Part shown: one piece after another, positions 30,164-39,186 of the stretch
Position numbering within the stretch: the first letter of the stretch is position 1
How the letters are laid out: each line of letters opens with the position of its first letter
Assembly (NCBI RefSeq): GCF_016863195.1
Contig: NZ_BOOK01000021.1
Location: forward strand, 62,001 to 126,000
DNA: 64,000 nt
Direction: 5' to 3'
From: Paraplanobispora takensis
GTDB lineage: Bacteria > Actinomycetota > Actinomycetes > Streptosporangiales > Streptosporangiaceae
Made by a program: the position numbers and the translations under genes
The notes under the pieces: generated by a model
Database searches by the model: none
What the model was told of the DNA's origin: nothing
Seen by the model: only the letters and a program-made list of their open reading frames with translations

Positions 30164-31570
30164 GTGAAGACTTCCCTCCCCGAGAGGAGACCGCCGCGAG
30201 ACGGCCGCGCCGGCGTCCCCGGCGTCCCCGACGGCTCCGACGGCTCCGGCCGTCGTGGGACGTCCGCCGCGCGGACCCGCGTCAAGGTGGGGATCGCCGT
30301 CCTGGGGCTGGCCGTGGCGCTGACCGCGGGCGCCTCGCTGTTCCCCTGGCAGACAGTCCCGCCGGGTACCGGCTCGGCCGAGGTGCCGGTCCAGATCGCG
30401 GGTCCCGCCGAGCTCCCCTCCTCCGCCGCCTCGGTGGAGGAGGCGATCAAGGGGCTGGGCGACCGGCTGCGCCGCCTGCCGCGGGACGACCAGGCCTGGG
30501 CGGGCCTGGGTGCGGCCTACATCCAGCAGGCCCGCCTCACCGCCGACCCGTCCCTGTACCCCAGGGCCGAGCGGGCGCTGGCCCGGTCCGCCGAGCTGAG
30601 CCCGGACAACTTCGCCGCCCTGACCGGCCAGGCCGCGCTCGCCGCCGGACGCCACGACTTCGCCGAAGCCGTACGGCTGGCGCGGCGCTCGGCCGCCGTC
30701 AATCCCTACGGCCCCGGCGCCCAGGCGGTCCTGGCCGACGCCTACACCCAGCTCGGCCGGTACGGCGACGCCGAGCGGGCGATCGACCGGATGATGGAGC
30801 TGCGGCCCGGCGTCGCGGCCTTCACCCGGGCCTCCTACGCCGCCGAGCTGCGCGGCGACCGCGCCGAGGCCCGCCGGATGCTGGAGCGCGCCCTGCAGGA
30901 CGCCTTCACCCCCGCCGACGTCGCCTACTGCCACTACTACCTGGGCGAGCTCGACCTGCACGCCGGCGACCTCGCCGGGGCCGCCGAGCGCTACCGCACG
31001 GCGCTGCAGGCCTCTCCGGACTTCACCCCCGCGCTGGCCGGCACCGCCAGGGCCGCCGCGCTCGACGGCAGGACGGCCGAGGCGCTCGACCTGTACGCCA
31101 CGGTGGTCGGGCGGCTGCCGCTGGCCCAGTACGTGGTCGAGTACGCGGAGGTGCTCAAGGCCTCGGGCGCCGACCCCTCGGGACAGTGGGAGCTGCTGCG
31201 CGCGCAGCGGCGCCTGATGGCCGAGGCCGGCGTCAAGGACGATCTGACCTGGGCGGAGTACGAGGCCGACCACGGCTCCCCGGCCCGGGCCGTCGAACAC
31301 GCCCGCGCCGAGTACGCCCGCAACCCCAACGTGGTGGCCGCCGACGCCCTGGCCTGGTCGCTGCACCGCGACGGCCGCAGCCGCGAGGCCCTGCCGTACG
31401 CGGAGAAGGCCACCGCCACCGGCTGGCGCAACGCCCTCCTGCTGCACCACCGCACCGAGATCGAGCGCGCGCTCGGCATGAAGGACCGGGCCCGCCGGTC
31501 GGCCGACGCGGCCCGCGACGCCAACCCGGCCTTCTCCCCTCGCCTGCCCGCCCTGGCGAGATTCTCCTGA
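30164..31570 (+). CDS. Membrane-anchored TPR protein
   Basis: This 468-residue protein has a cytoplasmic N-terminus of about 38 residues, one membrane segment near residues 41-61, and then an all-helical array of tetratricopeptide-like repeats (for example PRAERALARSAELSPDNFAAL and DFAEAVRLARRSAAVNPYGPGA). It is predicted to be a protein-binding scaffold on the outer face of the membrane. The GTG at 30164 follows AGGAG. It sits between DUF4331 and NicO-type genes; the three probably act together, although gaps of about 200 bp separate them. Confidence 0.82.
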   Translation: MKTSLPERRPPRDGRAGVPGVPDGSDGSGRRGTSAARTRVKVGIAVLGLAVALTAGASLFPWQTVPPGTGSAEVPVQIAGPAELPSSAASVEEAIKGLGDRLRRLPRDDQAWAGLGAAYIQQARLTADPSLYPRAERALARSAELSPDNFAALTGQAALAAGRHDFAEAVRLARRSAAVNPYGPGAQAVLADAYTQLGRYGDAERAIDRMMELRPGVAAFTRASYAAELRGDRAEARRMLERALQDAFTPADVAYCHYYLGELDLHAGDLAGAAERYRTALQASPDFTPALAGTARAAALDGRTAEALDLYATVVGRLPLAQYVVEYAEVLKASGADPSGQWELLRAQRRLMAEAGVKDDLTWAEYEADHGSPARAVEHARAEYARNPNVVAADALAWSLHRDGRSREALPYAEKATATGWRNALLLHHRTEIERALGMKDRARRSADAARDANPAFSPRLPALARFS

Positions 31571-31774
31571 CCCCCGCCCGGGCGGGTCTCTCTCCCGACC
31601 CTCCCCAGCCCGCCCGGGGCGGGACCCTCCGATCCCACCGGCCGCCCTCGCAGAGCCTCTCCCGATCTCACGACCGCTCTCGTGGGCGCCACCCGCTCCA
31701 GGCCCTCCCGGCCCCTCCCACGCCCGCCCCGGCGAGGTCCGTCCGGCCTCCCGGAACGACCCGAGGTTCTCTCC

Positions 31775-33721
31775 ATGACGCCCCGAACGATGTCCCGCCC
31801 GATGACCGCCTGGATCGCCACCGGTCTCGTGGCCCTGGGCACGGCGCTCGCCCTGCCGGCCGCCCCGGCCGCGGCGGCGACGGCACCCGTGACCGTGACC
31901 GTGACAGGGACGGCGACGGTGACGGCGACGGCCGCGACCCCGGCCGTCGCGCACCCGCTGGGCAACTTCACCGTCAACCACTACAACGGCCTGCGGGTCT
32001 TCCCCGACCGGGTGGAGAACCACGCCATCATCGACAGCGCCGAGCTGCCCACCCTGCAGAGCCGCCCCGCGGCGGACACCGACCGCTCGGGCGCGGTGTC
32101 ACCGGCCGAGCGGTCGGCGTACGGCGCGGCCCGCTGCGCCGGGCTGGCCTCCGCGCAGCGGCTGAGCGTGAACGGCACCGCTGTGACGTGGCGGGTCGTC
32201 GCTTCGGACTTCGCCTACGCGCCGGGACAGGGCGGCCTGGAGACCAGCCGGCTGACGTGCTCGCTGTCCGCCACGGCTTCCCGGCCGCGGACGGTCGAGT
32301 TCGAGGACGGGTTCCTGGACGACCGGCTGGGCTGGCGGGAGGCCACCGCGGTCGCCCTCGGCGGGGTCCGGCTGACGGAGTCCTCGGTGCCGGAGACGAG
32401 TGTGAGCGGGGAACTGCGCAGCTATCCCGACGATCTGCTGACGAGCCCGCTCGACCAGCGCACCGCGCGGTTGAGCGTCGGCCCCGGGAACAACGGCGTT
32501 CCCGGGACCGGGCCCCGGACCGGACTGGAGACCGGTCCCGGGGCCGAGACCGGAACCGGAGTGGGAGCCGGTTCCGGGAACGGCGACACGGCCGGGGCCG
32601 GGCCCGATGCCGGCACGGGAACCGGCACCGGCCCCGGACCGTCCTCGGCCGTGTCGCCACTCCTGCCCCCGGGGCCGATCGGGGACGCGTTCGCCGCGCT
32701 GGACCGCGCGTTCACCGGCCTGATCGGCACCGAGTCGCTGACGGTCCCGCTCGGTCTGCTGGCGGTGGGCATCGCCGTGCTCCTGGGAGCGGGGCACGCG
32801 CTCATCCCCGGCCACGGCAAGACCATCATGGCCGCCTACCTGGCGGGACGGCGCGGCCGGCCGCGTGACGCCCTGGTCGTCGGCGCCACCGTGACCGTCA
32901 CCCACACCCTGGGCGTCCTGGTGGTGGGCCTGCTGCTGAGCGCCTTCTCCTTCCTCACCGGGGAGTCGGTTCTCGCCTGGCTCGGCCTGGCCAGCGGCCT
33001 GATCATCGTCGCCGTGGGCACCCGCCTGCTGTCCACCGCCTGGCGCGCCTACCGCACCGGCGAGTCGCTCCCCCACGGTCACGGCCACGGCCACTTCGGC
33101 GCTTTCGGCCATGGCCACGGCCACGGCCACGGCCACGGCCACGGGCATGCTCACGAGCCCGAGGGCGGGCAGGGGCACGAGCACGACCATGACGACGAGC
33201 ACGACCACGGTCACGAGCACGAGGACAGTCACGGGCACGGGCACGGGCACGGGGACGCGGACGCGGACGCGGACCGCCAGGCCGTCCGGGTGGCGGTCCT
33301 GGACACGCCGGACGCGCAACAGGCCGCCGGCGCCCCGATCTCCGAGGCTCCGGTCTCGGCCGCTCCGGCCCGTGACGACAGACCGGCGCCCGCACAGTCG
33401 CAACGCGGGCTGGTGGGCCTGGGCATAGCGGGCGGGCTGGTGCCGAGCCCTTCGGCACTGATCGTCCTGCTCGGCGCGATCGCGCTCGGGCGGACCTGGT
33501 TCGGGATCGCGCTGGTCCTGGCCTACGGCATCGGCATGGCCGGGACCCTCACGGCCACCGGCCTGCTCCTGGTCAGGCTCGCCGGGCGGCTCGACCGCTT
33601 CGCGACGGCGGGCCGGGGCCTGGCGGCCCGCCTGTCGGCCCTGGCCCCGGTCGGCACCGCCGTGGTCGTCGTCCTGCTCGGTCTCGGCCTCGCCCTGCGC
33701 AGCCTCACCGGCGCGGTATGA
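31775..33721 (+). CDS. NicO/RcnA-type nickel-cobalt transporter with secreted N-terminal domain
   Basis: This 648-residue protein has a signal peptide (residues 1-30), an extracytoplasmic domain beginning VAHPLGNFTVNHYNGL, and a Gly/Thr/Pro linker. About six membrane helices follow, carrying the NicO-family motifs GAGHALIPGHGKT and TVTHTLGVL. A long His/Asp/Glu-rich metal-binding loop (about residues 434-492) splits the membrane domain. This arrangement fits nickel or cobalt transport, most likely efflux or delivery. The ATG at 31775 has GAGG upstream; an earlier frame is non-conserved. Its 3' end overlaps the convergent MFS gene by 17 bp. Confidence 0.87.
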   Translation: MTPRTMSRPMTAWIATGLVALGTALALPAAPAAAATAPVTVTVTGTATVTATAATPAVAHPLGNFTVNHYNGLRVFPDRVENHAIIDSAELPTLQSRPAADTDRSGAVSPAERSAYGAARCAGLASAQRLSVNGTAVTWRVVASDFAYAPGQGGLETSRLTCSLSATASRPRTVEFEDGFLDDRLGWREATAVALGGVRLTESSVPETSVSGELRSYPDDLLTSPLDQRTARLSVGPGNNGVPGTGPRTGLETGPGAETGTGVGAGSGNGDTAGAGPDAGTGTGTGPGPSSAVSPLLPPGPIGDAFAALDRAFTGLIGTESLTVPLGLLAVGIAVLLGAGHALIPGHGKTIMAAYLAGRRGRPRDALVVGATVTVTHTLGVLVVGLLLSAFSFLTGESVLAWLGLASGLIIVAVGTRLLSTAWRAYRTGESLPHGHGHGHFGAFGHGHGHGHGHGHGHAHEPEGGQGHEHDHDDEHDHGHEHEDSHGHGHGHGDADADADRQAVRVAVLDTPDAQQAAGAPISEAPVSAAPARDDRPAPAQSQRGLVGLGIAGGLVPSPSALIVLLGAIALGRTWFGIALVLAYGIGMAGTLTATGLLLVRLAGRLDRFATAGRGLAARLSALAPVGTAVVVVLLGLGLALRSLTGAV

Positions 33722-34970
33722 CCGCCTCCGGCCGCCGGGAGAATCCGCGTGCACTGGGGACCAGGGCCGCAGCCGCAGGAGCGAGGAAGCAGACCAGCGC
33801 GCAGACGCCCAGGACCGCCGGCCACCCGAAGGCGTCCATCGCCGGGGCGATGAGTACGAGCCCGGCCGGTGCGAGCCCGTAGGACAACAGGAAGTCCAGC
33901 GAGGAGACCCGGGCCAGCAGGCCCGGGTCGACCTCGCGCTGCGTCGCGGTGAACCACGGGACGTTGAACAGCTCGATCCCCAGGCCGGCGACGAGGTAGG
34001 CGCCCGCCACCACGAGCGGATGCACCGGCAGCAGCAGGCTGAGCGGCGCGAAGCCGTAGCAGGCCAGTCCGGCGAGCGCGGCCCGGCCCTGGGCCCGGGG
34101 CCGCCAGCGCGCGATGATCAGAGCGCCGGCCAGCGCGCCCGCGACGTAGGCGGTGGTGGCCCCGGCCAGCACCGCCTCGGTGCCGTACCGGTCCCTGCTC
34201 ACCAGGGGGAGGACGACGCCCGTCGCGGAGTACCCCGTGGCGATGACGGCGGTGAGCGCGGCCAGGCCGGCCACGAACCAGGGATGCCTGCGCGCCTCGC
34301 GCACGCCGTCGGCGAGCTCGGTCAGGAACGGGGCCCGCGGGCGGGCCGGGACGGTGGTGGGACCGACCGCCGGGGAGGCCGGGGGCAGCAGCGCCGCCGG
34401 CAGCCAGAGCAGCCCGGTGGCCACCAGCAGCGTCCGCGTGTCGAGGACCGCGGCCAGAAGGGCGGTCAGCCCGGGTGCGACCAGGGTGGTGATCCGTACG
34501 GCGAGCGTCATCGCCGCGTTGGCCTGCTGCCGGCGTGAGGCGTCGACCACCTCGGCGGTGAGCGCCTGGAACGCGGGACGGCAGGCCCCCTGTCCTGCTC
34601 CCACCACCGCGGCCGCCCCGCACATGAGCGGTGCGGACCCGCCGAGACCGGCGGCGATCAGCGGCGTGGCCAGCGCCGCGGCCAGCCCGGCCCACAGGAC
34701 GACCACCCGGCGCGGATACCGGTCGGCCAGCACGCCGCCGACGGGGACGGCGGCCAGGAAGCCCGCCGTACGGGCGGCGAGCGCGAGACCGAGGCCGGCC
34801 GGGGTGAGAACGCGGTCGAGCACCGCCAGCCCGAGGACGAACGGCAGCGCCCAGGTGGCCAGGCCCGAGGCCGTGGTGGCCGCCCACAGCCGCAGGAAGG
34901 GCAGGTCGCGCAGGACGGACCGGTGTCCGGGAAGGGCGCCGGATGCTTCGGGCGCCGGTGTCGTGGTCAC
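33705..34970 (-). CDS. MFS transporter
   Basis: This 421-residue major facilitator protein has twelve predicted helices in two halves and the LADRYPRR loop 2-3 motif. The domain order resembles MFS_3-type exporters linked to siderophore or drug efflux (EntS-like). It is divergent from the FecB-type uptake operon starting at 35147, which fits export of a metallophore whose loaded form the operon imports; this is inference. The GTG at 34970 is used because GAGGAG lies nine bases upstream; ATG 35012 is an alternative. Confidence 0.85.
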   Translation of the reverse strand: MTTTPAPEASGALPGHRSVLRDLPFLRLWAATTASGLATWALPFVLGLAVLDRVLTPAGLGLALAARTAGFLAAVPVGGVLADRYPRRVVVLWAGLAAALATPLIAAGLGGSAPLMCGAAAVVGAGQGACRPAFQALTAEVVDASRRQQANAAMTLAVRITTLVAPGLTALLAAVLDTRTLLVATGLLWLPAALLPPASPAVGPTTVPARPRAPFLTELADGVREARRHPWFVAGLAALTAVIATGYSATGVVLPLVSRDRYGTEAVLAGATTAYVAGALAGALIIARWRPRAQGRAALAGLACYGFAPLSLLLPVHPLVVAGAYLVAGLGIELFNVPWFTATQREVDPGLLARVSSLDFLLSYGLAPAGLVLIAPAMDAFGWPAVLGVCALVCFLAPAAAALVPSARGFSRRPEAVIPRR

Positions 34971-35079
34971 GGGGTTGTGCTCCTCTGCGCGTTTCCGCGG
35001 CCGTTCCCGCACGGTGCCGTGCCGGGAGGCGAGGCCGCGGCCGTGGGCGGCCGTCGATCTCGTGTAGGGTTCCGGAGAA

Positions 35080-35100
35080 CGATAACGAAAACGGTTATCG
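35080..35100. promoter_or_regulatory. 21-bp palindrome, Fur/Zur-like box
   Basis: CGATAAC-GAAAACG-GTTATCG has perfect seven-base arms around a seven-base centre, in the gap between the divergent MFS and FecB genes. AT-rich GATAAC/GTTATC symmetry and the internal GAAAACGGTT resemble Fur-family (Zur or Fur) boxes, so metal-repressed expression of both genes is likely. Which metal cannot be read from the motif. Confidence 0.6.
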
Positions 35101-35146
35101 ATTCAAAAACCAGCACATGTTCGTCGCACCTCTCTGGAGGCAGCCC

Positions 35147-36169
35147 ATGTCCCCCCGCGCCCGCCTCGGTGCCGCACTCGCCCTCGCCTTGACGGTCGCG
35201 GGCTGCGCGACCCCCGCCGAGACCCTCTCCTCCGGTCCACCCTCCGGCGGCTCCCCCGCGCAGCGGGCGACGACGGTGACGAGCTGCGGCCACGAGCTCT
35301 CCTTCCAGCGCCCTCCGTCCCGGGTCGTCACCCTGGAGCAGTCCTCGACCGAGCTCCTCCTGGCCCTCGGCCTGCAGGACCGGATGGCCGGGACCTCCAA
35401 CCTCAAGACGGAGATCCCCTCGCGGTACCGGGAGGCGTACGGAAGGATCCCGGTACTCAACCCCAAGATCATCACCACCGAGCAGCTCCGGGCGGCCACC
35501 CCCGACCTGGCCGTCTCCCCGTTCACCTCCCTCTTCACCAAGGACCGGGCCGGCACCCGGGAGGAGCTCCACCGGGCGGGCCTGCCGACCTACGTGAGCG
35601 CGGTGGACTGCCCCGACCTGGCGAAGGCCGGTCTGACCCCGTTCGACCTGCTGTTCCAGGACTACGAGAACCTGGGACGGATCTTCGGGATCGAGGACCG
35701 GGCCGCCGCCCTCGTCGCGGAGCAGCGGGCCGCGGTCGACGCGGCGGCGGCCTCCGGGAAGAAGGCGGCGGGCAGGCCCTCGATCGTCTGGTTGTACTCG
35801 ATGTTCAACGGCGTCCCGTACGTCGCGGGCGACGGCGGCATGCCCGGCGCGATGAGCGAGCTCCTCGGCGCCGAGAACGCCTTCGGCGACGTCGACGAGC
35901 TGTGGCCGGAGGTGTCCTGGGAGGAGGTCGCCAAAAGGGACCCCGACGTCATCGTGATCGGCGACCTGTCGGAGCGCGGCAGGCCGGGAGACTCCGCCGC
36001 GGAGAAGATCGCGATGATGCGGGACAACCCGCTGGCCGCGAAACTGACCGCGGTGCGGGAGAACCGCCTCATCGAGGTCCCGGGGATCGAGCTGGACCCG
36101 TCGGTGCGCACCGTGAACACCCTGCGGCTCGTCACCGAAGGGCTGGAGAGGTTCGGCCATGTCCGTTAG
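35147..36169 (+). CDS. FecB-type ABC transporter substrate-binding lipoprotein
   Basis: This 340-residue binding protein has lipobox TVAGC (Cys20) and a TroA-like fold (FQRPPSRVVTLEQSSTELLLALGL, RDPDVIVIGDL). It is the first gene of a FecB-FecCD-FecE uptake operon for a chelated metal or cobalamin-like ligand. The ATG at 35147 is preceded by GGAGG with a six-base spacer; an ATG at 35117 is less likely. It overlaps the permease gene by 11 bp. A palindromic Fur/Zur-like box lies 47 bp upstream. Confidence 0.9.
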   Translation: MSPRARLGAALALALTVAGCATPAETLSSGPPSGGSPAQRATTVTSCGHELSFQRPPSRVVTLEQSSTELLLALGLQDRMAGTSNLKTEIPSRYREAYGRIPVLNPKIITTEQLRAATPDLAVSPFTSLFTKDRAGTREELHRAGLPTYVSAVDCPDLAKAGLTPFDLLFQDYENLGRIFGIEDRAAALVAEQRAAVDAAAASGKKAAGRPSIVWLYSMFNGVPYVAGDGGMPGAMSELLGAENAFGDVDELWPEVSWEEVAKRDPDVIVIGDLSERGRPGDSAAEKIAMMRDNPLAAKLTAVRENRLIEVPGIELDPSVRTVNTLRLVTEGLERFGHVR

Positions 36170-37373
36170 TCCCCCGGACGGGTCCGTCTCCGCCCTCCAC
36201 CCGGCGGCCCGCGGGAAGCTCCCGTCCGCCACGTCCCCCGACGCGGGGGAGAGCCCGCAGGACCCGTCCCCGGACACCGGCGAGAGCCCGCAGAACCCGC
36301 CCGCCGCACATCCCGACGCCGGGGAGAGCGCGCCCTCCGCCACGCCCGCCCGGGACGGGCTCTCCGGGCTCTCGGCTGCGGCGCTGTTCACCGCCGGAAT
36401 CGCGGCCCTGGCCGGTTCGGTGGTGATCTGCGTGCGCGTCGGCAGCAGCGACGTGGGTTACTCCGACCTCGCCGGCGCGCTGGGCCGGCGGCTGGGCCTG
36501 GTGACCGAGCCGCTCCCTCCGCTGCTCGACTCACTCATCTGGGACCTGCGCCTGCCGCGCGTCCTCCTCTCCGCGCTGGTCGGGGCGTCCCTGGCGGTCT
36601 GCGGGGCGGCGTTGCAGGCGGTGACCCGCAACGCCCTCGCCGACCCCTACCTGCTGGGCGTGTCCTCCGGCGCCTCGACCGGTGCCGTGGCCGTGACCGT
36701 GCTCAGCGTGGGCTCGGGTTCCTTGGGCCTGACCGGAGGGGCGTTCGCCGGCGCTCTCGTCTCGTTCGGCCTGCTCATGCTCCTGCTGCGCCGTACCGGC
36801 CTGGACTCCTCCAGGATCGTGCTGACGGGGGTGGTGGTGGGGCAGCTCTTCACCGCCCTCACCTCGCTGGTCCTGATGACCTCGGGGGACGCCGACATCA
36901 CTCGGGCGATCACGCACTGGCTCCTCGGTTCGATGGCGTCGGCCCGCTGGGACGCGGTGGCCGTGTGCGCCGTCACGGGCGCGGCGGGGATGGTCGTGGT
37001 GCAGGCGTGCGCACCCGCCCTCGACGGGTTCTCCTTCGGCGCGGACACCGCGGCATCCCTGGGGGTCGACGTCCGGACGACGCGGCTGGTCCTGCTGGTC
37101 ACCACGGCGCTGCTGACCTCGACGGCCGTGGCCTCCGTGGGCGCCATCGGATTCGTCGGCCTGATCGTGCCGCACGGCGTGCGGTTCCTGGCCGGCCCGC
37201 TGCACCGGGTCCTGCTGCCGTTCACGGCGCTGGCGGGCGGGATCTTCCTGGTGTGGGCCGACACGCTGGCACGGGTCGCGTTCTCGCCCCAGGAGGTGCC
37301 TGTCGGGGTGTTCACCGCCCTGCTCGGCGTCCCGCTGTTCCTCCTCGTCCTGCGCAGGCGGGGTGAGCTGTGA
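36159..37373 (+). CDS. FecCD-type ABC transporter permease
   Basis: This 404-residue permease of the BtuC/FecCD family has about ten membrane helices and the conserved LRLPRVLLSALVGASLAVCGAA, RNALADPYLLGVSSGAS and FVGLIVPHGVRFL segments. The first 70 residues are an unusual Pro/Asp/Ser-rich cytoplasmic extension with repeated DAGES/DTGES units. Its start overlaps the binding-protein gene, and its stop overlaps the ATPase start, so the three are translationally coupled. Confidence 0.93.
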   Translation: MSVSPPDGSVSALHPAARGKLPSATSPDAGESPQDPSPDTGESPQNPPAAHPDAGESAPSATPARDGLSGLSAAALFTAGIAALAGSVVICVRVGSSDVGYSDLAGALGRRLGLVTEPLPPLLDSLIWDLRLPRVLLSALVGASLAVCGAALQAVTRNALADPYLLGVSSGASTGAVAVTVLSVGSGSLGLTGGAFAGALVSFGLLMLLLRRTGLDSSRIVLTGVVVGQLFTALTSLVLMTSGDADITRAITHWLLGSMASARWDAVAVCAVTGAAGMVVVQACAPALDGFSFGADTAASLGVDVRTTRLVLLVTTALLTSTAVASVGAIGFVGLIVPHGVRFLAGPLHRVLLPFTALAGGIFLVWADTLARVAFSPQEVPVGVFTALLGVPLFLLVLRRRGEL

Positions 37374-38146
37374 GGATCACAGTGGAGGGGCTGAGCTGGT
37401 CCGCCTCGGGCAGGGACATCGTCAGGGACGTCGATCTGGAGGTGAGGCCCGGTGAGACCCTCGGCTTGATCGGCCCCAACGGTTCCGGCAAGTCGTCCCT
37501 GCTGCGCTGCCTGGCGGGGATCAGGCCGGCCTCGGCGGGGGCGGTCCGGTACGACGGGCAGGACATCCGGGGCTGGAGCGCCCGCCGGATCGCCCGGCAC
37601 ACCGCCTTCGTGGAGCAGGCCACCGAGGCGGAGACCGACCTCCGGCTGGGCGACGTCGTCGCGCTGGGCCGGATGCCGTTCAGGGGCCGCTGGAGGGGAC
37701 CGGACCGCACCGACCGCGAGGTAGTCGACGCGGCGCTGGCCCGGCTGGGCCTCACCGGGCTGCGGAACCGGGCGTGGAGGACGCTGTCGGGAGGGGAGCG
37801 CCAGCGCGCGCACATCGCGCGCGCCCTGGCCCAGCGGCCCCGGTGCATCCTCCTGGACGAGCCCACCAACCACCTGGACGTGCGGCATCAGTACGAGCTG
37901 ATGGACCTGCTGGCCGGGACGGACCGGACCGTCCTCGTCGCGCTGCACGACCTGTCCCTGGCCGCCCGCTACTGCGACCGGCTCGTCCTGATGCACCGCG
38001 GCTCGCTCGTCGCGTCCGGCCCGCCCGGGACCGTGCTCACCCCCGGCCGGTTGCGAGGCGTCTTCGGGATCGACGCCGAGACGGGTCACGACCGCCTGGG
38101 CAACCTCACCGTCGCCTGCCGGGGAGTGGCGCGGGACCCGGCCTGA
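37370..38146 (+). CDS. FecE-type ABC transporter ATP-binding protein
   Basis: This 258-residue ATPase energises the FecCD permease. It has Walker A GPNGSGKSS near residues 35-43, signature LSGGERQRAHIARAL, Walker B CILLDEPTNHLD and the H-loop LHDLSLAARYCD. The GTG start forms a GTGA overlap with the permease stop. It is the last gene of the operon, ending 19 bp before the convergent CsbD-like gene. Confidence 0.93.
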   Translation: MRITVEGLSWSASGRDIVRDVDLEVRPGETLGLIGPNGSGKSSLLRCLAGIRPASAGAVRYDGQDIRGWSARRIARHTAFVEQATEAETDLRLGDVVALGRMPFRGRWRGPDRTDREVVDAALARLGLTGLRNRAWRTLSGGERQRAHIARALAQRPRCILLDEPTNHLDVRHQYELMDLLAGTDRTVLVALHDLSLAARYCDRLVLMHRGSLVASGPPGTVLTPGRLRGVFGIDAETGHDRLGNLTVACRGVARDPA

Positions 38147-38165
38147 AGCGGCGGGCCCGGAAGGT

Positions 38166-38369
38166 TCAGCGGACGCGGCGGCGGATGCCGTACTCGCGGC
38201 GCATCTCGGCGACGGCGTCCAGGATCTCGTCCTGGGTCTTGAGGAGCTTCGCCTCGGCCTCCTCGGTCCGGCCCTCGGCGGCCAGGCGGCGGTTCCCCGT
38301 CCGGGTGCCCATCCGGCGCTTGGCACGGGCCTTCAGTTCACGCAGGTTGAGCTTCTCCATGAGACTCAC
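38166..38369 (-). CDS. CsbD-like small stress protein
   Basis: This 67-residue basic, helical protein (MSLMEKLNLRELKARAKRRMG) has a TGNRRLAAEGRTEEAEAKL segment resembling the CsbD pattern of Gly-Asn-Leu-x-AEG. Family members are induced by general stress in Gram-positives and have no known activity. Three in-frame starts exist (38378, 38369, 38360); GTG 38369 has the best distance to GGAGG. Similarity is modest, so a generic hypothetical call is possible. Confidence 0.55.
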   Translation of the reverse strand: MSLMEKLNLRELKARAKRRMGTRTGNRRLAAEGRTEEAEAKLLKTQDEILDAVAEMRREYGIRRRVR

Positions 38370-38496
38370 GGTTCTCACTCCTCCATGTCAGTGTGAGCCA
38401 CCACCTGCCCGGAAACCGGCCGATCATGCCCCCCGGCCGTCCGCGACCCGTTGCGGGGAGCGTCCCGTCCCGCCCGACACCGCGTTCCGGGCGGGC

Positions 38497-39186
38497 TCAG
38501 TCGAGGTCGGGGACGTCGGAGTCGTACTCGGCGTCGCCCTCGTCGGCGCGCCGGAGCTTGATGTCCTCCACCCACGCGGTGGCGAAGCGGCGGATCTCCC
38601 TGATCCGCTCCTCGTCCAGCCCGTAGGCCTCGAACTCCTCGTCGGCGATGAGGTCGACGAACTCCAGCCGCATCACCAGCTCCTCAAGGGAGAACTCCTC
38701 GTTGTGCAGGCGGGCCAGGCGCTCCAGCTCGCGGAAGCCGTACAGCTCCGAGACCGCGGCCACGTCGATGACGTCGCGGGCCAGGCTGCGCTCGTGCAGG
38801 GCTCTCATCTTCAGCCCCACGGCGTCCGCCAGCCCGACCACGGACAGGTCTCCGATCGTCACGGGCCCGTGCTGCAGGGCTTCTCGCAGCAGGTCGAACT
38901 CGCAGCTCTGCCCGGTCAGCGGATCGGTGACGAGCAGGCGGCCCATGCGGGGCGTCACCTCATGCGTCGTGACCTCGAATCCGGCCTGCCGGAAGGTTTC
39001 CGCCAGCCCGTCCGCGACCTCCGGCAGCGGCGTCTCGGCCGCCGTCGCGAAGTCGAGATCCCTGCTCGGCCGGTCGGTGAGGCCGTGCATCCGCATGGCG
39101 TGACCTCCGGCCAGCACCAGCCCGAACCGATCGCAGGCGGGCATCGCGACCCGCAGGATCTTCTCCTGGAACGGCGGGAATCCCAT
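38497..39186 (-). CDS. AbiEii-type nucleotidyltransferase
   Basis: This 229-residue protein of the nucleotidyltransferase AbiEii/AbiGii toxin family has the motif LAGGHAMRMHGL near residues 25-36 and the metal-binding DLD at 43-45, followed by a helical C-terminus. AbiEii enzymes (type IV toxin-antitoxin and phage abortive infection) transfer nucleotides to tRNA or other targets. Its ATG overlaps the TAA of a 105-residue partner as TAATG, so the two are translationally coupled. The partner does not resemble the usual AbiEi antitoxin. A housekeeping nucleotidyltransferase role is also possible. Confidence 0.78.
   Translation of the reverse strand: MGFPPFQEKILRVAMPACDRFGLVLAGGHAMRMHGLTDRPSRDLDFATAAETPLPEVADGLAETFRQAGFEVTTHEVTPRMGRLLVTDPLTGQSCEFDLLREALQHGPVTIGDLSVVGLADAVGLKMRALHERSLARDVIDVAAVSELYGFRELERLARLHNEEFSLEELVMRLEFVDLIADEEFEAYGLDEERIREIRRFATAWVEDIKLRRADEGDAEYDSDVPDLD

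Noticed and set aside
33111-33260. GGCCAC-rich repeats considered as a CRISPR or other array
   Set aside because: They are codon-level repeats encoding the His-rich loop of the transporter, with no spacers.
35005-35146. Longer N-terminus for the FecB protein (start at 34943 or 35117)
   Set aside because: These starts lie in or next to the regulatory palindrome and would bury the lipoprotein signal; ATG 35147 has GGAGG and places the lipobox correctly.
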